The notes below the pieces were generated by a model, which did not search any database, was not told the DNA's origin, and was given only the letters and a program-made list of their open reading frames with translations. Source: Taklimakanibacter lacteus (lineage in GTDB: Bacteria; Pseudomonadota; Alphaproteobacteria; Rhizobiales; Aestuariivirgaceae). Taken from it: a stretch of 64,000 nt of DNA. Position 1 is the first letter of the stretch; every line of letters begins with the position of its first letter. Location of the stretch: contig QOZQ01000003.1 of the NCBI GenBank assembly GCA_003576695.1, positions 434,001-498,000 on the forward strand, given 5' to 3'. Of the stretch, positions 17,187-25,473 are shown piece after piece. The translations under genes and the position numbers were made by a program.

Positions 17187-17348
17187 CGGTCGGCGGCAGG
17201 GGTATCGCATATGAGAATTTCTCTGCTTGCCGTTAGCCGTTCCCCTTCTCCCGCAAGCGGTCGCAAGCGGGAGAAGGGGAAATAATGGAGAGCGCGGAGG
17301 CGCGTTAGGCGTCTACCAACCCATATGCGATTGCCCTGCGGTCGGCGG
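17187..17348. mobile_element. MITE-like repeat, compact copy (17196-17339), with flanking duplication
   Basis: Terminal inverted repeats ATCGCATATG (17204-17213) and CATATGCGAT (17322-17331), extended by GCAGGG/CCCTGC on the outside, bound a 144-bp element. Its centre is the palindrome CCCCTTCTCCCGC/GCGGGAGAAGGGG. The 10-mer CGGTCGGCGG flanks it on both sides (17187-17196, 17339-17348) as a likely target duplication. The same ends bound the larger copy at 22.6-23.3 kb. No coding capacity. Confidence 0.65.
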
Positions 17349-17419
17349 GGACGCCTTGCTCCGGCTTCAAACCGGGTTTGCTTGTCGTGGATATGGCCGG
17401 CCGAACCGTCGCCAGCAGC

Positions 17420-17638
17420 TCACCAGGTGGGATCGCGACCTTCGAGATCATCCTCCGCGGCGGTCCGCTTCGGGCGATGGGGGCCGGCATAGGGTGTCAC
17501 ATAGGCCAGCCTGAATGCATCGCCCATCAGCCTAAGCAGGCCCGTCAGCGATGCGCCGATTGCGAGCCCCGGAAGACCCGGCCGCTTCAGGCCGGGACGG
17601 CGGATCCTGATCGGTGCGGCAGTGGAAAGATCGGTCAT
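17420..17638 (-). CDS. Small hypothetical protein
   Basis: 72 residues, MTDLSTAAPIRIRRPGLKRP and then a hydrophobic Gly/Leu stretch, with an acidic tail ending EDDLEGRDPTW. It has the look of a conserved small protein of Hyphomicrobiales of unknown role; the central stretch could associate with membrane. It is divergent from the CadC-like regulator. CAGGAGG lies upstream of the ATG at a sensible distance, which supports expression. Confidence 0.6.
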   Translation of the reverse strand: MTDLSTAAPIRIRRPGLKRPGLPGLAIGASLTGLLRLMGDAFRLAYVTPYAGPHRPKRTAAEDDLEGRDPTW

Positions 17639-17779
17639 GGCGTCCTCCTGCGACTTTCAGAGCATGACACCGCTGCCCGCTCAGGTCCCTGGCGCCGACC
17701 TGAAGAGTCCTGAAGAATGCTGAAATTCGCTTCCAGGACCGGCTTCGATTATCGTATCGTCGATCAAGGGAGGCTCGGA

Positions 17780-19327
17780 ATGGACCTGCAGTTCGGGCAT
17801 TACCGGTTGAAGCCCACCGAAAGGCTGCTGCTCGGGCCTGAGGGACCGGTGGAGCTTTCGGCGCGGTCCTTCGACATCCTCAGCCTCCTGCTGGCGAAGC
17901 CGGACGAGGTGATCGGCAAGGCGCAGCTCTTCGCCACGGTCTGGCCGGGCCTCGTCGTGGAGGAGAACACGCTGCAGGTCCATGTATCGGCGCTGCGCAA
18001 GGCGCTCGCGGCCGGCATGATCACGACGGTGCACGGAAGGGGCTACAAATATGCCGGCCCCCGGCCGGAAGCGGCGTCATCGGCGGCACCCGCCGCGGAT
18101 GAGGCGATGCCGGCGAGCAAGCCATCCATCGCCGTGCTTCCCTTCGCCAATCTCAGCGGCGATGCGGCGCAGGATATCTTCTGCGACGGACTGGCGCTCA
18201 ACATCGTCGCCAATCTCGGCCGCTATCACGAATTGTTCGTCATCGACCGGTATTCGACGCTGGCCTACCGCAACCGGACGGTGACAGCGGCCGAGGCGGC
18301 GCGCGAGCTTTCGGTTCGCTACATTCTGGAGGGCAGCGTCCAGCAGGCGGGCGAGCGCATCCGCGTCTCGGTGCAGCTTGTCGACGGCGCCGAGAGCCGG
18401 CAGCTGTGGACCGAGACCTATGACCGGCAGCTGACGGACATATTCGCGGTCCAGGACGAGATCACCGGCACGATTATCGGCACGCTGGCCTCGGGCTATG
18501 GCGGCAGGCTGGGCAAGGCCTGGCGTGAGCGCGGCAAGTCCGCAGGCCTCGCGAGTTTCGTCGCGCTCGATCATCTGCAGCGCGCCTACGACACCTGCCG
18601 TTTCACCAAGGAAGGCGAGGCCCGCGCCAGGGAGGAACTCGCCATGGCCATCGAATGCGATCCGCGACTTGCCAAGGCCTATAGCAAGATGTCGTTGAGC
18701 CACACGGTCGACGCCTATTGCGGCTGGGCCGACGACTACGCCGCCTCGATGGAGCTGGCCCGCCAATGGGCCATGAAGGCGATTGCCTGCGACGACGGCG
18801 AGGCCTGGTCGCACTGGGCCTTCGCCAGCTTCAATCTCTATTCATTGAATCACGGCGTGGCGCTCGAGGCCTTCCGCAAGGGCCTCGACTGCAATCCCAA
18901 CGACGCCGAGGTGATGACCGATTTTGGGCTTTGCCTGAGCTATGCCGGCAGGGCGGAAGAGGGCGTCGAATATGCGCTGAAGGCCATGCGCCTCAATCCG
19001 TTTCACTATGAATGGTACACGGCCCAGCTGGGCCAGATCTATTTCGATGCCGGCCAGTATGACAAGGCCATCGCCACCTTCGCGGCCTTGCGCTCGCTCG
19101 ACAGCGCCGTCCTGCGCCTCTATCAGGCCGCGAGTTTCGCCGCCGCCGGAAACCGGCAACAGGCGCGGACATCGGTTCAGCGCGCGCGTGAGCTCGATCG
19201 CGGTGCGACGGTCGGGAAATGGACGGACCCGAAGCTCGCACCCTATGCCGATGCGATTGCCCGGGAACATCTGCGGCAGAATCTCAGAAAGGCGGGCCTG
19301 CCGGAGCGGGCTGCTTCCCGATCCTGA
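17780..19327 (+). CDS. CadC/ToxR-like winged-helix regulator with TolB-like and TPR domains
   Basis: About 515 residues. The OmpR-type winged helix covers residues 5-95 (LSARSFDILSLLLAKPDEVIGK, VSALRKAL, TVHGRGYKY). A TolB-like adenylate-cyclase-associated region follows (SIAVLPFANLSGDA, FCDGLALNIVANL, ILEGSVQQAGERIRVSVQL). The C-terminal half has tetratricopeptide-like repeats. No transmembrane helix is visible. ATG at 17780 is preferred since AGGGAGG precedes it by six bases. It is upstream of the DUF899 gene in the same direction and is a candidate regulator of it. The signal is unknown. Confidence 0.88.
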   Translation: MDLQFGHYRLKPTERLLLGPEGPVELSARSFDILSLLLAKPDEVIGKAQLFATVWPGLVVEENTLQVHVSALRKALAAGMITTVHGRGYKYAGPRPEAASSAAPAADEAMPASKPSIAVLPFANLSGDAAQDIFCDGLALNIVANLGRYHELFVIDRYSTLAYRNRTVTAAEAARELSVRYILEGSVQQAGERIRVSVQLVDGAESRQLWTETYDRQLTDIFAVQDEITGTIIGTLASGYGGRLGKAWRERGKSAGLASFVALDHLQRAYDTCRFTKEGEARAREELAMAIECDPRLAKAYSKMSLSHTVDAYCGWADDYAASMELARQWAMKAIACDDGEAWSHWAFASFNLYSLNHGVALEAFRKGLDCNPNDAEVMTDFGLCLSYAGRAEEGVEYALKAMRLNPFHYEWYTAQLGQIYFDAGQYDKAIATFAALRSLDSAVLRLYQAASFAAAGNRQQARTSVQRARELDRGATVGKWTDPKLAPYADAIAREHLRQNLRKAGLPERAASRS

Positions 19328-19332
19328 TCGGG
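19317..19332. terminator. Short perfect hairpin at the end of the regulator gene
   Basis: CCCGATC (19317-19323) and GATCGGG (19326-19332) surround the stop codon region. The loop is tight and no U-run follows, so this is only a possible terminator. Confidence 0.25.
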
Positions 19333-19365
19333 CCTGTGCCCGCATCGGCTTGAATCTCGCCAGAT

Positions 19366-19386
19366 TTGTCACTCCCACCGTCCCGA
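19366..19386 (+). promoter_or_regulatory. Conserved motif TTGTCACTCCCACC-nTnnCGA, copy A
   Basis: TTGTCACTCCCACC followed by GTCCCGA lies about 70 bases upstream of the first DUF899 gene. The first 14 bases and the final CGA recur exactly at 37870-37890 in front of the second DUF899 operon. Two independent copies at the same type of locus suggest a shared operator or an alternative-sigma promoter element (TGTCAC resembles ECF-type -35 boxes). Confidence 0.5.
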
Positions 19387-19455
19387 CCTCAGCGCTTAAG
19401 TGTTCGCAGGTGAGAACACCAACAGCGCAAGAGCCGAATGGAAGGAAGCAATCCC

Positions 19456-20241
19456 ATGAACACACATGTGACCAATGCCATGTCGCAGACAGGCGCCGGA
19501 AGCCATCGCATCGTATCCCGGGAGCAATGGGTCGCCGAACGCAAGAAGCTGCTGGCGCGCGAGAAGGAACTGACGAGGTTCCGCGACGAGGTCGCGCGCG
19601 AGCGCCGCCAGCTGCCCTGGATGCGCATCGACAAGGACTATGTCTTCGAGGCGCCCACGGGAAGGCTGCGGCTCGGCCAGCTGTTCGACGGCCGCCGCCA
19701 GCTGCTGGTGCAGCATTTCATGCTGGGCCCCGGCTGGGAGGAAGGCTGCCCGAGCTGCTCCTACATGGCCGACCACAGCGACGGCATGAATGTCCATCTG
19801 GCGCATCGCGATGTCACTTTCATCGCCGTGTCGCGCGCCCCTTTCGCCGAGATCGAGCGTTTCCGCCGGCGCATGGGCTGGAAGTTCACCTGGGTGTCGT
19901 CCTTCGGCAGCGACTTCAACTATGATTTCGGCGTCAGCTTCACGCCGGACGAGGTGGCGGGCGATGCCTGCCGCTATAATTACGGCACGTCGTCTCATTG
20001 CTACGAGGAACTGCCGGGCATCAGCGTGTTCATCAAGGATGAGGCGGACACGATCTTCCACGCCTATTCGACCTATGCGAGGGGCGTCGAGGTGATGATG
20101 GGCACCTACAGCATGCTCGATCTGACTCCTGAGGGCAGGGGCGAGCGCGACGTCGATCACAAGATGGAATGGGTGCGCCACCACGACCGCTATGAGCCGG
20201 CGCCGCGCGGGAAGGACAAGGCCGGTTCGTGCTGCAGCTAA
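19456..20241 (+). CDS. DUF899 family (thioredoxin-like) protein, copy 1
   Basis: 261 residues from the ATG at 19456, which has GAAGGA upstream. It shows the DUF899 pattern: LPWMRIDKDYVFEAPTG, LLVQHFMLGPGWEEGCPSCSYMAD (CxxC), FTWVSSFGSDFNYDFGVSF and FHAYSTYARGVEVMMGTY. The fold is thioredoxin-like with an unusual CPSC site, so a redox role is possible, but no activity is established to my knowledge. It ends in the Cys pair AGSCCS. A second DUF899 gene lies at 39.3 kb with the same upstream motif. Confidence 0.9.
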   Translation: MNTHVTNAMSQTGAGSHRIVSREQWVAERKKLLAREKELTRFRDEVARERRQLPWMRIDKDYVFEAPTGRLRLGQLFDGRRQLLVQHFMLGPGWEEGCPSCSYMADHSDGMNVHLAHRDVTFIAVSRAPFAEIERFRRRMGWKFTWVSSFGSDFNYDFGVSFTPDEVAGDACRYNYGTSSHCYEELPGISVFIKDEADTIFHAYSTYARGVEVMMGTYSMLDLTPEGRGERDVDHKMEWVRHHDRYEPAPRGKDKAGSCCS

Positions 20242-20346
20242 GCGAAGGCTGGCTGCTCTCCAGGCCCCGGATCAGCGGATATTGCGGTATGATTCCAGGG
20301 GCGGCCCGTGGTAGGAGAAACACGACATGCTGTGAGGGGGCAGGCG

Positions 20347-21294
20347 ATGCAGCGGCGACAGATGTTGACGGGGTTCCTGACCGGATCGATCGCCGCGGCA
20401 ATTCCAGGGAGGTCGGGGGCCATGACGACGGAGGAGATGAAACGGCGGGCGCAGGAATATGAACGGAAGGCGCTGGAGAAGTTCCCGCTCAAGCTGATCG
20501 AGGTGCCGGGCGAACAGGCGCTGGCGAAATGGCAGGAACTGAAATCGGCCGGTCAGGGAACGCCCGTCATCCTGGGGGGCGACGAGACGGATCGCCTGGG
20601 CAATCTGCTCACGCCCTTCGGCCCCGATATTCCGGGCACGCCTCCGCTTCAGGCCGTTGAAGACATCGTCAGGCTCGCTGACGGCATCAGTTTTCCGAAC
20701 GATCTCGCCAAGCGGAAGAAAGAGGACGAAGAATTCTTTCTCCAGCAATTCAAGGCTCAATTCGGCGCAAACCCAAATATGACGCTTCCCAAAGTCGTCG
20801 AGATGAATGAAGGAGGCACACGGACCTTATCGAAAGAAGAGATATTGGCGGCGATGGAAAACCAGCCCGACGAGCCGCCGCTGGGCGACTGGCCCGCCAC
20901 GCCTGAGCCCTCCGCGGGGCTCACGGTCGTCAGAGATATCCTGACCGGCAAGCCGTTCTCGAAAGTCCATATCGGTATCGCGCCGACCGATGACTGGACC
21001 ACCATTCCGGCCTATCTGCGCTGGGGCGGGTGGAACGAGTGCCCGGCGCCCGAATATCATGTCGCGGCGCTCCGGAGCTGGCGCGACCGCTACGGCGCCG
21101 AGCTCATCGGCATGAGCTTCGACACGATCAATTTGCGCGTGGCCGGCAGGCCCCGGACTCGGGAGGAGGCGCTGGCGCTGGCGCGTGATCAATATGTCTA
21201 TTGCGCCGACATCATCGATCAGGGCTTCCAGAGCTACAGCGCGCTCGCCGCCGACCTGATGGCCAATGACTGGTGGTACTTCTGGTGGGATTGA
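20347..21294 (+). CDS. DUF4253 domain protein with export signal
   Basis: 315 residues from the ATG at 20347. The N-terminus QRRQMLTGFLTGSIAAAIPG resembles a twin-arginine signal, so export is likely. The C-terminal 110 residues (HVAALRSWRDRYGAELIGMS, REEALALARDQYVYCADII, ending in WWYFWWD) are a DUF4253 domain. The domain is usually found in cytosolic or phage-related proteins of unknown role, so the signal sequence is notable. No catalytic residues can be named. Confidence 0.85.
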   Translation: MQRRQMLTGFLTGSIAAAIPGRSGAMTTEEMKRRAQEYERKALEKFPLKLIEVPGEQALAKWQELKSAGQGTPVILGGDETDRLGNLLTPFGPDIPGTPPLQAVEDIVRLADGISFPNDLAKRKKEDEEFFLQQFKAQFGANPNMTLPKVVEMNEGGTRTLSKEEILAAMENQPDEPPLGDWPATPEPSAGLTVVRDILTGKPFSKVHIGIAPTDDWTTIPAYLRWGGWNECPAPEYHVAALRSWRDRYGAELIGMSFDTINLRVAGRPRTREEALALARDQYVYCADIIDQGFQSYSALAADLMANDWWYFWWD

Positions 21295-21403
21295 GCGCAA
21301 AGCCGGGCAGGTCCCGGGCGTCGTTCTCATCCGCATCTGACGCAGGCATATTGATCTGAGGGCGGCGTGATATTAGGAATCACCTCACCACAGGGGAACA
21401 GCC

Positions 21404-22006
21404 ATGGGAATCTCACGCCGCGCGCTGATGGCGTCCGCACTCGCCTCGGGGCTTTTTACCGGGCGCCGTGAAGCCTTCGCGCTGGCCGGGGAGCCGTTCC
21501 CGGTCTTCGAATCCGATGCAAAGGAAATTCCCTTCAAGTTCAGGCGGCGCAGCGTCGACTATGCGACGAACGAGCCGCCGGGAACCATCGTCGTCAATAC
21601 CGGGGACAAGTTCCTCTATCACGTCGAGGGCAACGGCCGGGCGACGCGCTATGGCGTAGGCGTCGGCAAGGCCGGCCGGTCCTGGTATGGCGAGGCCACG
21701 ATCGGGCGCAAGGAGAAGTGGCCCATCTGGGTGCCGACGCCCGAGCACCTGGCTGAGTTCCCCGACATGATCAAGCACATCCATGGCATGCCGGGCGGCA
21801 AGGACAATCCGATGGGGGCAAGAGCGCTCTATCTCTATCAGGGCGATGTCGACACGGTGATCCGCATCCATGGCGCGGTCAAACCCTCGCTCATCGGCAG
21901 GAAGACGACCGCCGGCTGCATCAGCCTGATCAATATCGACATCATCCATCTCTATGAGCGCGTCCAGCTCGGCGCGCGCGTGGTGATCCTGCCGCCCGAC
22001 GCCTGA
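21404..22006 (+). CDS. L,D-transpeptidase (YkuD domain), exported
   Basis: 200 residues. An N-terminal SRRALMASALASGLF suggests Tat or Sec export to the periplasm. The YkuD catalytic core is seen in IHGAVKPSLIGRKTTAGC with conserved His, Gly and nucleophile Cys. After the Cys the usual Arg (GCIRM) is replaced: GCISLINID. Such enzymes make 3-3 cross-links in peptidoglycan or attach lipoproteins. A preceding GGGGAACAGCC gives a ribosome site. Confidence 0.9.
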   Translation: MGISRRALMASALASGLFTGRREAFALAGEPFPVFESDAKEIPFKFRRRSVDYATNEPPGTIVVNTGDKFLYHVEGNGRATRYGVGVGKAGRSWYGEATIGRKEKWPIWVPTPEHLAEFPDMIKHIHGMPGGKDNPMGARALYLYQGDVDTVIRIHGAVKPSLIGRKTTAGCISLINIDIIHLYERVQLGARVVILPPDA

Positions 22007-22044
22007 TCGGCCTTTCACGGCCATGCCGGCGATTTAGGACAGGC

Positions 22045-22073
22045 GGAACTCCGTCAGTCTGTGGCGGAGTTCC
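22045..22073. terminator. Hairpin after the YkuD gene
   Basis: GGAACTCCG (22045-22053) and CGGAGTTCC (22065-22073) form a perfect nine-base stem with an 11-base loop 39 bases after the stop. No U-run follows; termination by this hairpin alone is doubtful. Confidence 0.35.
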
Positions 22074-22153
22074 AGCAGCTTTGCACATTTTCGTCGCATC
22101 GCCGACGAAAAGAAGATCCACATTCACCAGCCTCATGCGGAAAGGAGGAAAGA

Positions 22154-22654
22154 ATGGATGCAAAGACAACCGCAAGGACATCATTCATGCGCGCGCCCGG
22201 CGCCGGCGCGACGCTGAAAGTTCTCACCGCCACCCATATCTACAAGGCGACGGCCGAGGAGACGGGAGGATCATTCTCGCTCTGGGAGGCCGTGTTCCCA
22301 CCGGGCTCGGGCGCGCCGCCGCACACCCACACGCACGAGGACGAGGCCTTCTATGGCCTGAGCGGCGAGCTCCAGATCGCGTTCGAAGGCGCGCCGGAAC
22401 CGCATCTGCTGAAAGCCGGTGGCTTCTTCTTCGGCGCCCGCGGCCGGCGTCATGCGTTGCGCAATGTCGGCGCCGAGACGGCGCGCGTCCTGATCCTCTC
22501 GGCGCCCAGCGTCGGCCTCGACAGGATGTTCGTCGAGCTGGATGCGGCCACCGCCGAGGGCCATCCGGGAATGGACAAGATCGCCGCCATCACCGCGCGC
22601 TACGGCGTCGTCATCGAAGAGCCCTCCGGGGAAAGCCAGGGCGATCGCATATAA
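22154..22654 (+). CDS. Cupin-domain protein, C-terminus rewritten by a MITE
   Basis: 166 residues starting at the ATG at 22154, which has AGGAGG upstream. The cupin metal site is visible as PPHTHTHEDEAFYGLSGE with two His and a Glu, and a later His in RGRRHALRNVG. The last residues (QGDRI) and the stop are supplied by the terminal repeat of an inserted element. Joining the two flanking copies of the 18-bp duplication restores a frame ending SGESPPPL and TGA, presumably the older C-terminus. The catalytic domain is unaffected. Substrate unknown. Confidence 0.85.
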   Translation: MDAKTTARTSFMRAPGAGATLKVLTATHIYKATAEETGGSFSLWEAVFPPGSGAPPHTHTHEDEAFYGLSGELQIAFEGAPEPHLLKAGGFFFGARGRRHALRNVGAETARVLILSAPSVGLDRMFVELDAATAEGHPGMDKIAAITARYGVVIEEPSGESQGDRI

Positions 22655-23343
22655 GGATTTCTCTGCTTGCCGTTCGTCGTTCCCCTTCTCCCGCCTGCGC
22701 AGGGCTGTCCGGGGAAAATGAATTCGGTGTCGAACTCGTCCAATCATTTCCCCCTCTCCCGTCCGAAGGATGGGAGAGGGTGCCCGACCTTGCTCCGCCG
22801 AAGCGGAAGTTATCTGCTCTGTCGGGACGAAACCTCGGCTTCGCGAAGGCGAGAGGGCGGGTGAGGGCTCTTGTCACGTGCCCCAAAAGCACCGAGGTTC
22901 CGCGATAACGTTGGCATACACCTGAGCAGGTCGGACCGAAGAGCCCTCATCCGGCCTTCGGCCACCTTCTCCCATGCTGCGCACGGGCGAAGGGAAACCG
23001 AGGTGAGTTCTGAGTCTCGGTTGTCAAAGATAAGGTTATATCCCTGCTCTTGCGGGCATTCTACGAATGCCTCGCACTTTTTCCCCGGACAGCCCTGCCC
23101 CTTGCGGGGAAGGTGGCGCAAAGCGCCGGATGAGGGTGTCCTTCGTGCTGACACTGCGAAGCATTCCGCGAGCTCAAGCCTGCTGTTTGCCCAACATCGA
23201 AGGCCACTGCATGCTGAACCAACACCCTCATCCGCCCTATTGGGCACCTTCTCCCGCAAGCGGGAGAAGGGGAAATGATGGAGAGCGCGGAGGCGCGTCA
23301 GGCGCCCTGCCAACCCGCATTCGATAGCCCTCCGGGGAAAGCC
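22620..23343. mobile_element. MITE-like composite repeat, large copy, with 18-bp direct duplication
   Basis: The 18-mer AGCCCTCCGGGGAAAGCC occurs at 22620-22637 and again at 23326-23343. Between them lies a non-coding element of about 690 bp. Its ends (CAGGGCGATCGCATAT and GCATTCGATAGCCCTC) match the terminal repeats of the compact copy at 17.2 kb. Inside are three nested palindromes of the CTTCTCCC/GGGAGAAG and GAGGGCTC/GAGCCCTC types. No transposase is encoded, so mobility would depend on an enzyme supplied in trans. Confidence 0.7.
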
Positions 23344-23448
23344 CGCCCCCCTTGTGACGCTCGCCGCATTGTCCGAGGCAATTGTCGGGCAGGGCCGCAC
23401 TGTCTATAGGATCAATCCTGAAGGCGCTGGGTCGTCAGGGAGAATGAG

Positions 23449-23856
23449 ATGCCGGGTAAATTCGTCATGGCCAGGGAGGTCGCGGCGCAGACCGAGGACT
23501 GGGGTACGCTGCGCTGGCTGAGCCATCCGCCGAGCACCGGCGCCGGCCAGCTCACCGTGATCGATGTCGGCCTCGAGCCCGGCAAGGGGCATGATTTCCA
23601 CAAGCATCCCGACCAGGAAGAGGTGATCCTCGTCGTCTCGGGCAAGGTCGAGCAGTGGGTCGACCGCGACAAGCGCCTGTTGGGGCCGGGCGATTCCGCT
23701 TTCATTCCGGCCGATGTCGTGCATGCCTCGTTCAATGTCGCAGACACCCCGGCCAGGATCGTCGCCATTCTCGGTCCCTGCGTCGGGCCGATGGGCTATG
23801 AGCTGGTCGATGTCGCCAAGGACGCGTCGTGGAAGACGTTGCGGGCTCAGGGCTGA
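23449..23856 (+). CDS. Small cupin protein
   Basis: 135 residues forming one cupin barrel. The first motif is KGHDFHKHPDQEEVILVVSGKVEQW with metal ligands His, His and Glu, and the second PGDSAFIPADVVHASFN with the fourth ligand His. The length and the absence of other domains fit cytosolic single-domain cupins, which bind sugars or oxidise small molecules. GGGAGAATGAG lies upstream of the ATG. It directly follows the MITE composite. Confidence 0.88.
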   Translation: MPGKFVMAREVAAQTEDWGTLRWLSHPPSTGAGQLTVIDVGLEPGKGHDFHKHPDQEEVILVVSGKVEQWVDRDKRLLGPGDSAFIPADVVHASFNVADTPARIVAILGPCVGPMGYELVDVAKDASWKTLRAQG

Positions 23857-23914
23857 CGACCGGAATGTGCCAATTCGCGGCCGGCGGAACCGGGCAGCCG
23901 GATCGCCTTGCGCG

Positions 23915-24352
23915 TTACTCCGTCATGGCCTGGGCAAAACACCTTGCCAGATTCCGCGGGACGCCGAGCTTGCGCGCCCAGGACACCAGCTCGGGCTTTT
24001 CCGAGGCTTCGGCATAGCCGCCCCATACGTCACGAAGCCGCTTCTTTCCGCCGACCCTCTGGAAGAACATCACGCCATCGTCGCTCACCGGCGTGGAGAC
24101 ATAGGCCGCGCTCCAGTCGCCGCTCTCCAGGATCGCGTTGAACGTCACCTGCGCGGGCTTGATCCTGTTCCCGATCGCCGAGGCGACGAGAGGGGCGTAT
24201 TCGCCCTTGCGCGCCTGCGTCACCTCGACCTTCACGCCGGCGCAGGCGCCGCCCGCGGCCAGAGCCGGCGCCGCTCCCAGCCCGGCGAGGCCGATCGCGA
24301 CAATTGCGGCATGCCGCCATATGATGTTGCTGAATTCAAACATTGAGGGCAT
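23915..24352 (-). CDS. Secreted hypothetical protein
   Basis: 145 residues. A signal peptide is clear at residues 12-33 (AIVAIGLAGLGAAPALAAGG). The mature part carries a Cys at each end (CAGVKVEVTQ and LARCFAQAM), perhaps forming a disulfide. I do not recognise a domain. GGAGGATG lies upstream of the ATG. It is convergent with the cupin gene to its left. Confidence 0.75.
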   Translation of the reverse strand: MPSMFEFSNIIWRHAAIVAIGLAGLGAAPALAAGGACAGVKVEVTQARKGEYAPLVASAIGNRIKPAQVTFNAILESGDWSAAYVSTPVSDDGVMFFQRVGGKKRLRDVWGGYAEASEKPELVSWARKLGVPRNLARCFAQAMTE

Positions 24353-24634
24353 CCTCCTTCTTCACCGCGGGGGCGGTCGATGGGAGCCGTCACATCCGAT
24401 TCATTGCCGGTCCGGCGTGCCGGTACCTGTCAACGCCCGGACTTCCGCCATTTTCGCGCCGTGCGATCCCTCGATGCAAGGCGCAATTTCGACATGCTTA
24501 ACTGCCGTTGCGTAATTAACACATTTAATTCACGCCGAAGCGCGCGCAGGGTTGACATCGTGCCGGGGAAGACCGAGGATGAGCGGGACAGTCGGCGGCG
24601 GCTCTCGCAGGACTTTTCAGACGGAGGTCAAGTG

Positions 24635-24904
24635 ATGAACCTGATGTCACCCATGAAACTGACCGCCTTGACCGCGGCCGCCTGCCTGATGATCGCAGCC
24701 GGCACGCCGGCCCGGGCGCATCACGGCGGCGCATTGGTCGGCGGCCTGGTCGCCGGCGCCATTGTGGGCTCCGCCATTGCGTCCAGCGGGCACAGGCATC
24801 ACAAACACTATTACTATGGCGGACCTCCGCCGGTCTATTACCCGCCGCCGCGGGTCTATGGTCCGGCCTATTGCGGCTATCCGCCCTATCCGCCCTGCTA
24901 CTAG
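24635..24904 (+). CDS. Small secreted His/Tyr/Pro-rich protein
   Basis: 89 residues with a signal peptide (LTALTAAACLMIAAGTPARA), then a Gly/Ala stretch (GGLVAGAIVGSAIAS) and a tail rich in His, Tyr and Pro (GHRHHKHYYYGGPPPVYYPP). ACGGAGG precedes the ATG at 24635. Such proteins are common in Hyphomicrobiales and may bind metals or line the cell surface; the role is unknown. The 282-bp gap upstream holds a TTGACA box at 24551 but no clear -10. Confidence 0.75.
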   Translation: MNLMSPMKLTALTAAACLMIAAGTPARAHHGGALVGGLVAGAIVGSAIASSGHRHHKHYYYGGPPPVYYPPPRVYGPAYCGYPPYPPCY

Positions 24905-24980
24905 AGCCGGATTGTTAATCTGAAACAACGAGTCCGCACGGGCGCGGTCCCGACCGGCCCAAACACAATGGAGCATGCCC

Positions 24981-25421
24981 ATGGACAGATTTACAATCGC
25001 GGTGCTCGCGCTCGCTTGCATGACCGGCGCTGCCTTTGCCCAGGAAGCCACGACGGACAAGGCCACGCCCCAGGTGGAAGCCTTGCCGACGCCGGCCGAT
25101 TGCACGCTGACGAAGGCGCAGCTTTGCAAGGCGGATGGCGGCTGCGCCGAGAGCAAGTCGCTTGGCGAGCTTGCATTGCCGGCGAAGCTCCTGATCCACT
25201 ACACCGACAAAGTGATCGCGAGCGTAAGCGCCGGCGGGCTTCCGCATGTCTCCACCATCGATACGCTGTCGAGCACGGGCGAGAACCTGACCTTGCAAGG
25301 TGTGGACGGGGCCACGGGATGGGTCATCCAGACCTCCCGGGCGGAGGACGGCGTCTCCTTCACCGTGGTGTCTCATGAGGTGGTGCTGACGGCGTTCGGG
25401 ACCTGCAAGGCGACCCACTGA
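24981..25421 (+). CDS. Secreted hypothetical protein
   Basis: About 146 residues. A signal peptide is clear (RFTIAVLALACMTGAAFA, cleavage before QEATT). The mature part has a Cys cluster (CTLTKAQLCKADGGC) and a C-terminal Cys, consistent with disulfides in the periplasm. No domain is recognised. The Met two codons upstream at 24975 is an alternative start. The gene is close behind the His/Tyr-rich secreted protein and may share its transcript. Confidence 0.75.
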   Translation: MDRFTIAVLALACMTGAAFAQEATTDKATPQVEALPTPADCTLTKAQLCKADGGCAESKSLGELALPAKLLIHYTDKVIASVSAGGLPHVSTIDTLSSTGENLTLQGVDGATGWVIQTSRAEDGVSFTVVSHEVVLTAFGTCKATH

Positions 25422-25473
25422 ACCGCCGCCGGCGCGATCACAGGGCCGCCGCCAAGCAGGATGGCGGCAGATA

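Noticed and set aside
22671-23327. Open frames across the 22.7-23.3 kb repeat
   Set aside because: They consist of repeat sequence with no ribosome sites or protein-like composition.
24551-24579. Promoter with TTGACA before the His/Tyr-rich secreted protein
   Set aside because: The -35 box is perfect but the sequence 17 bases on (GAGGAT) is a poor -10, so it is not listed as a promoter.
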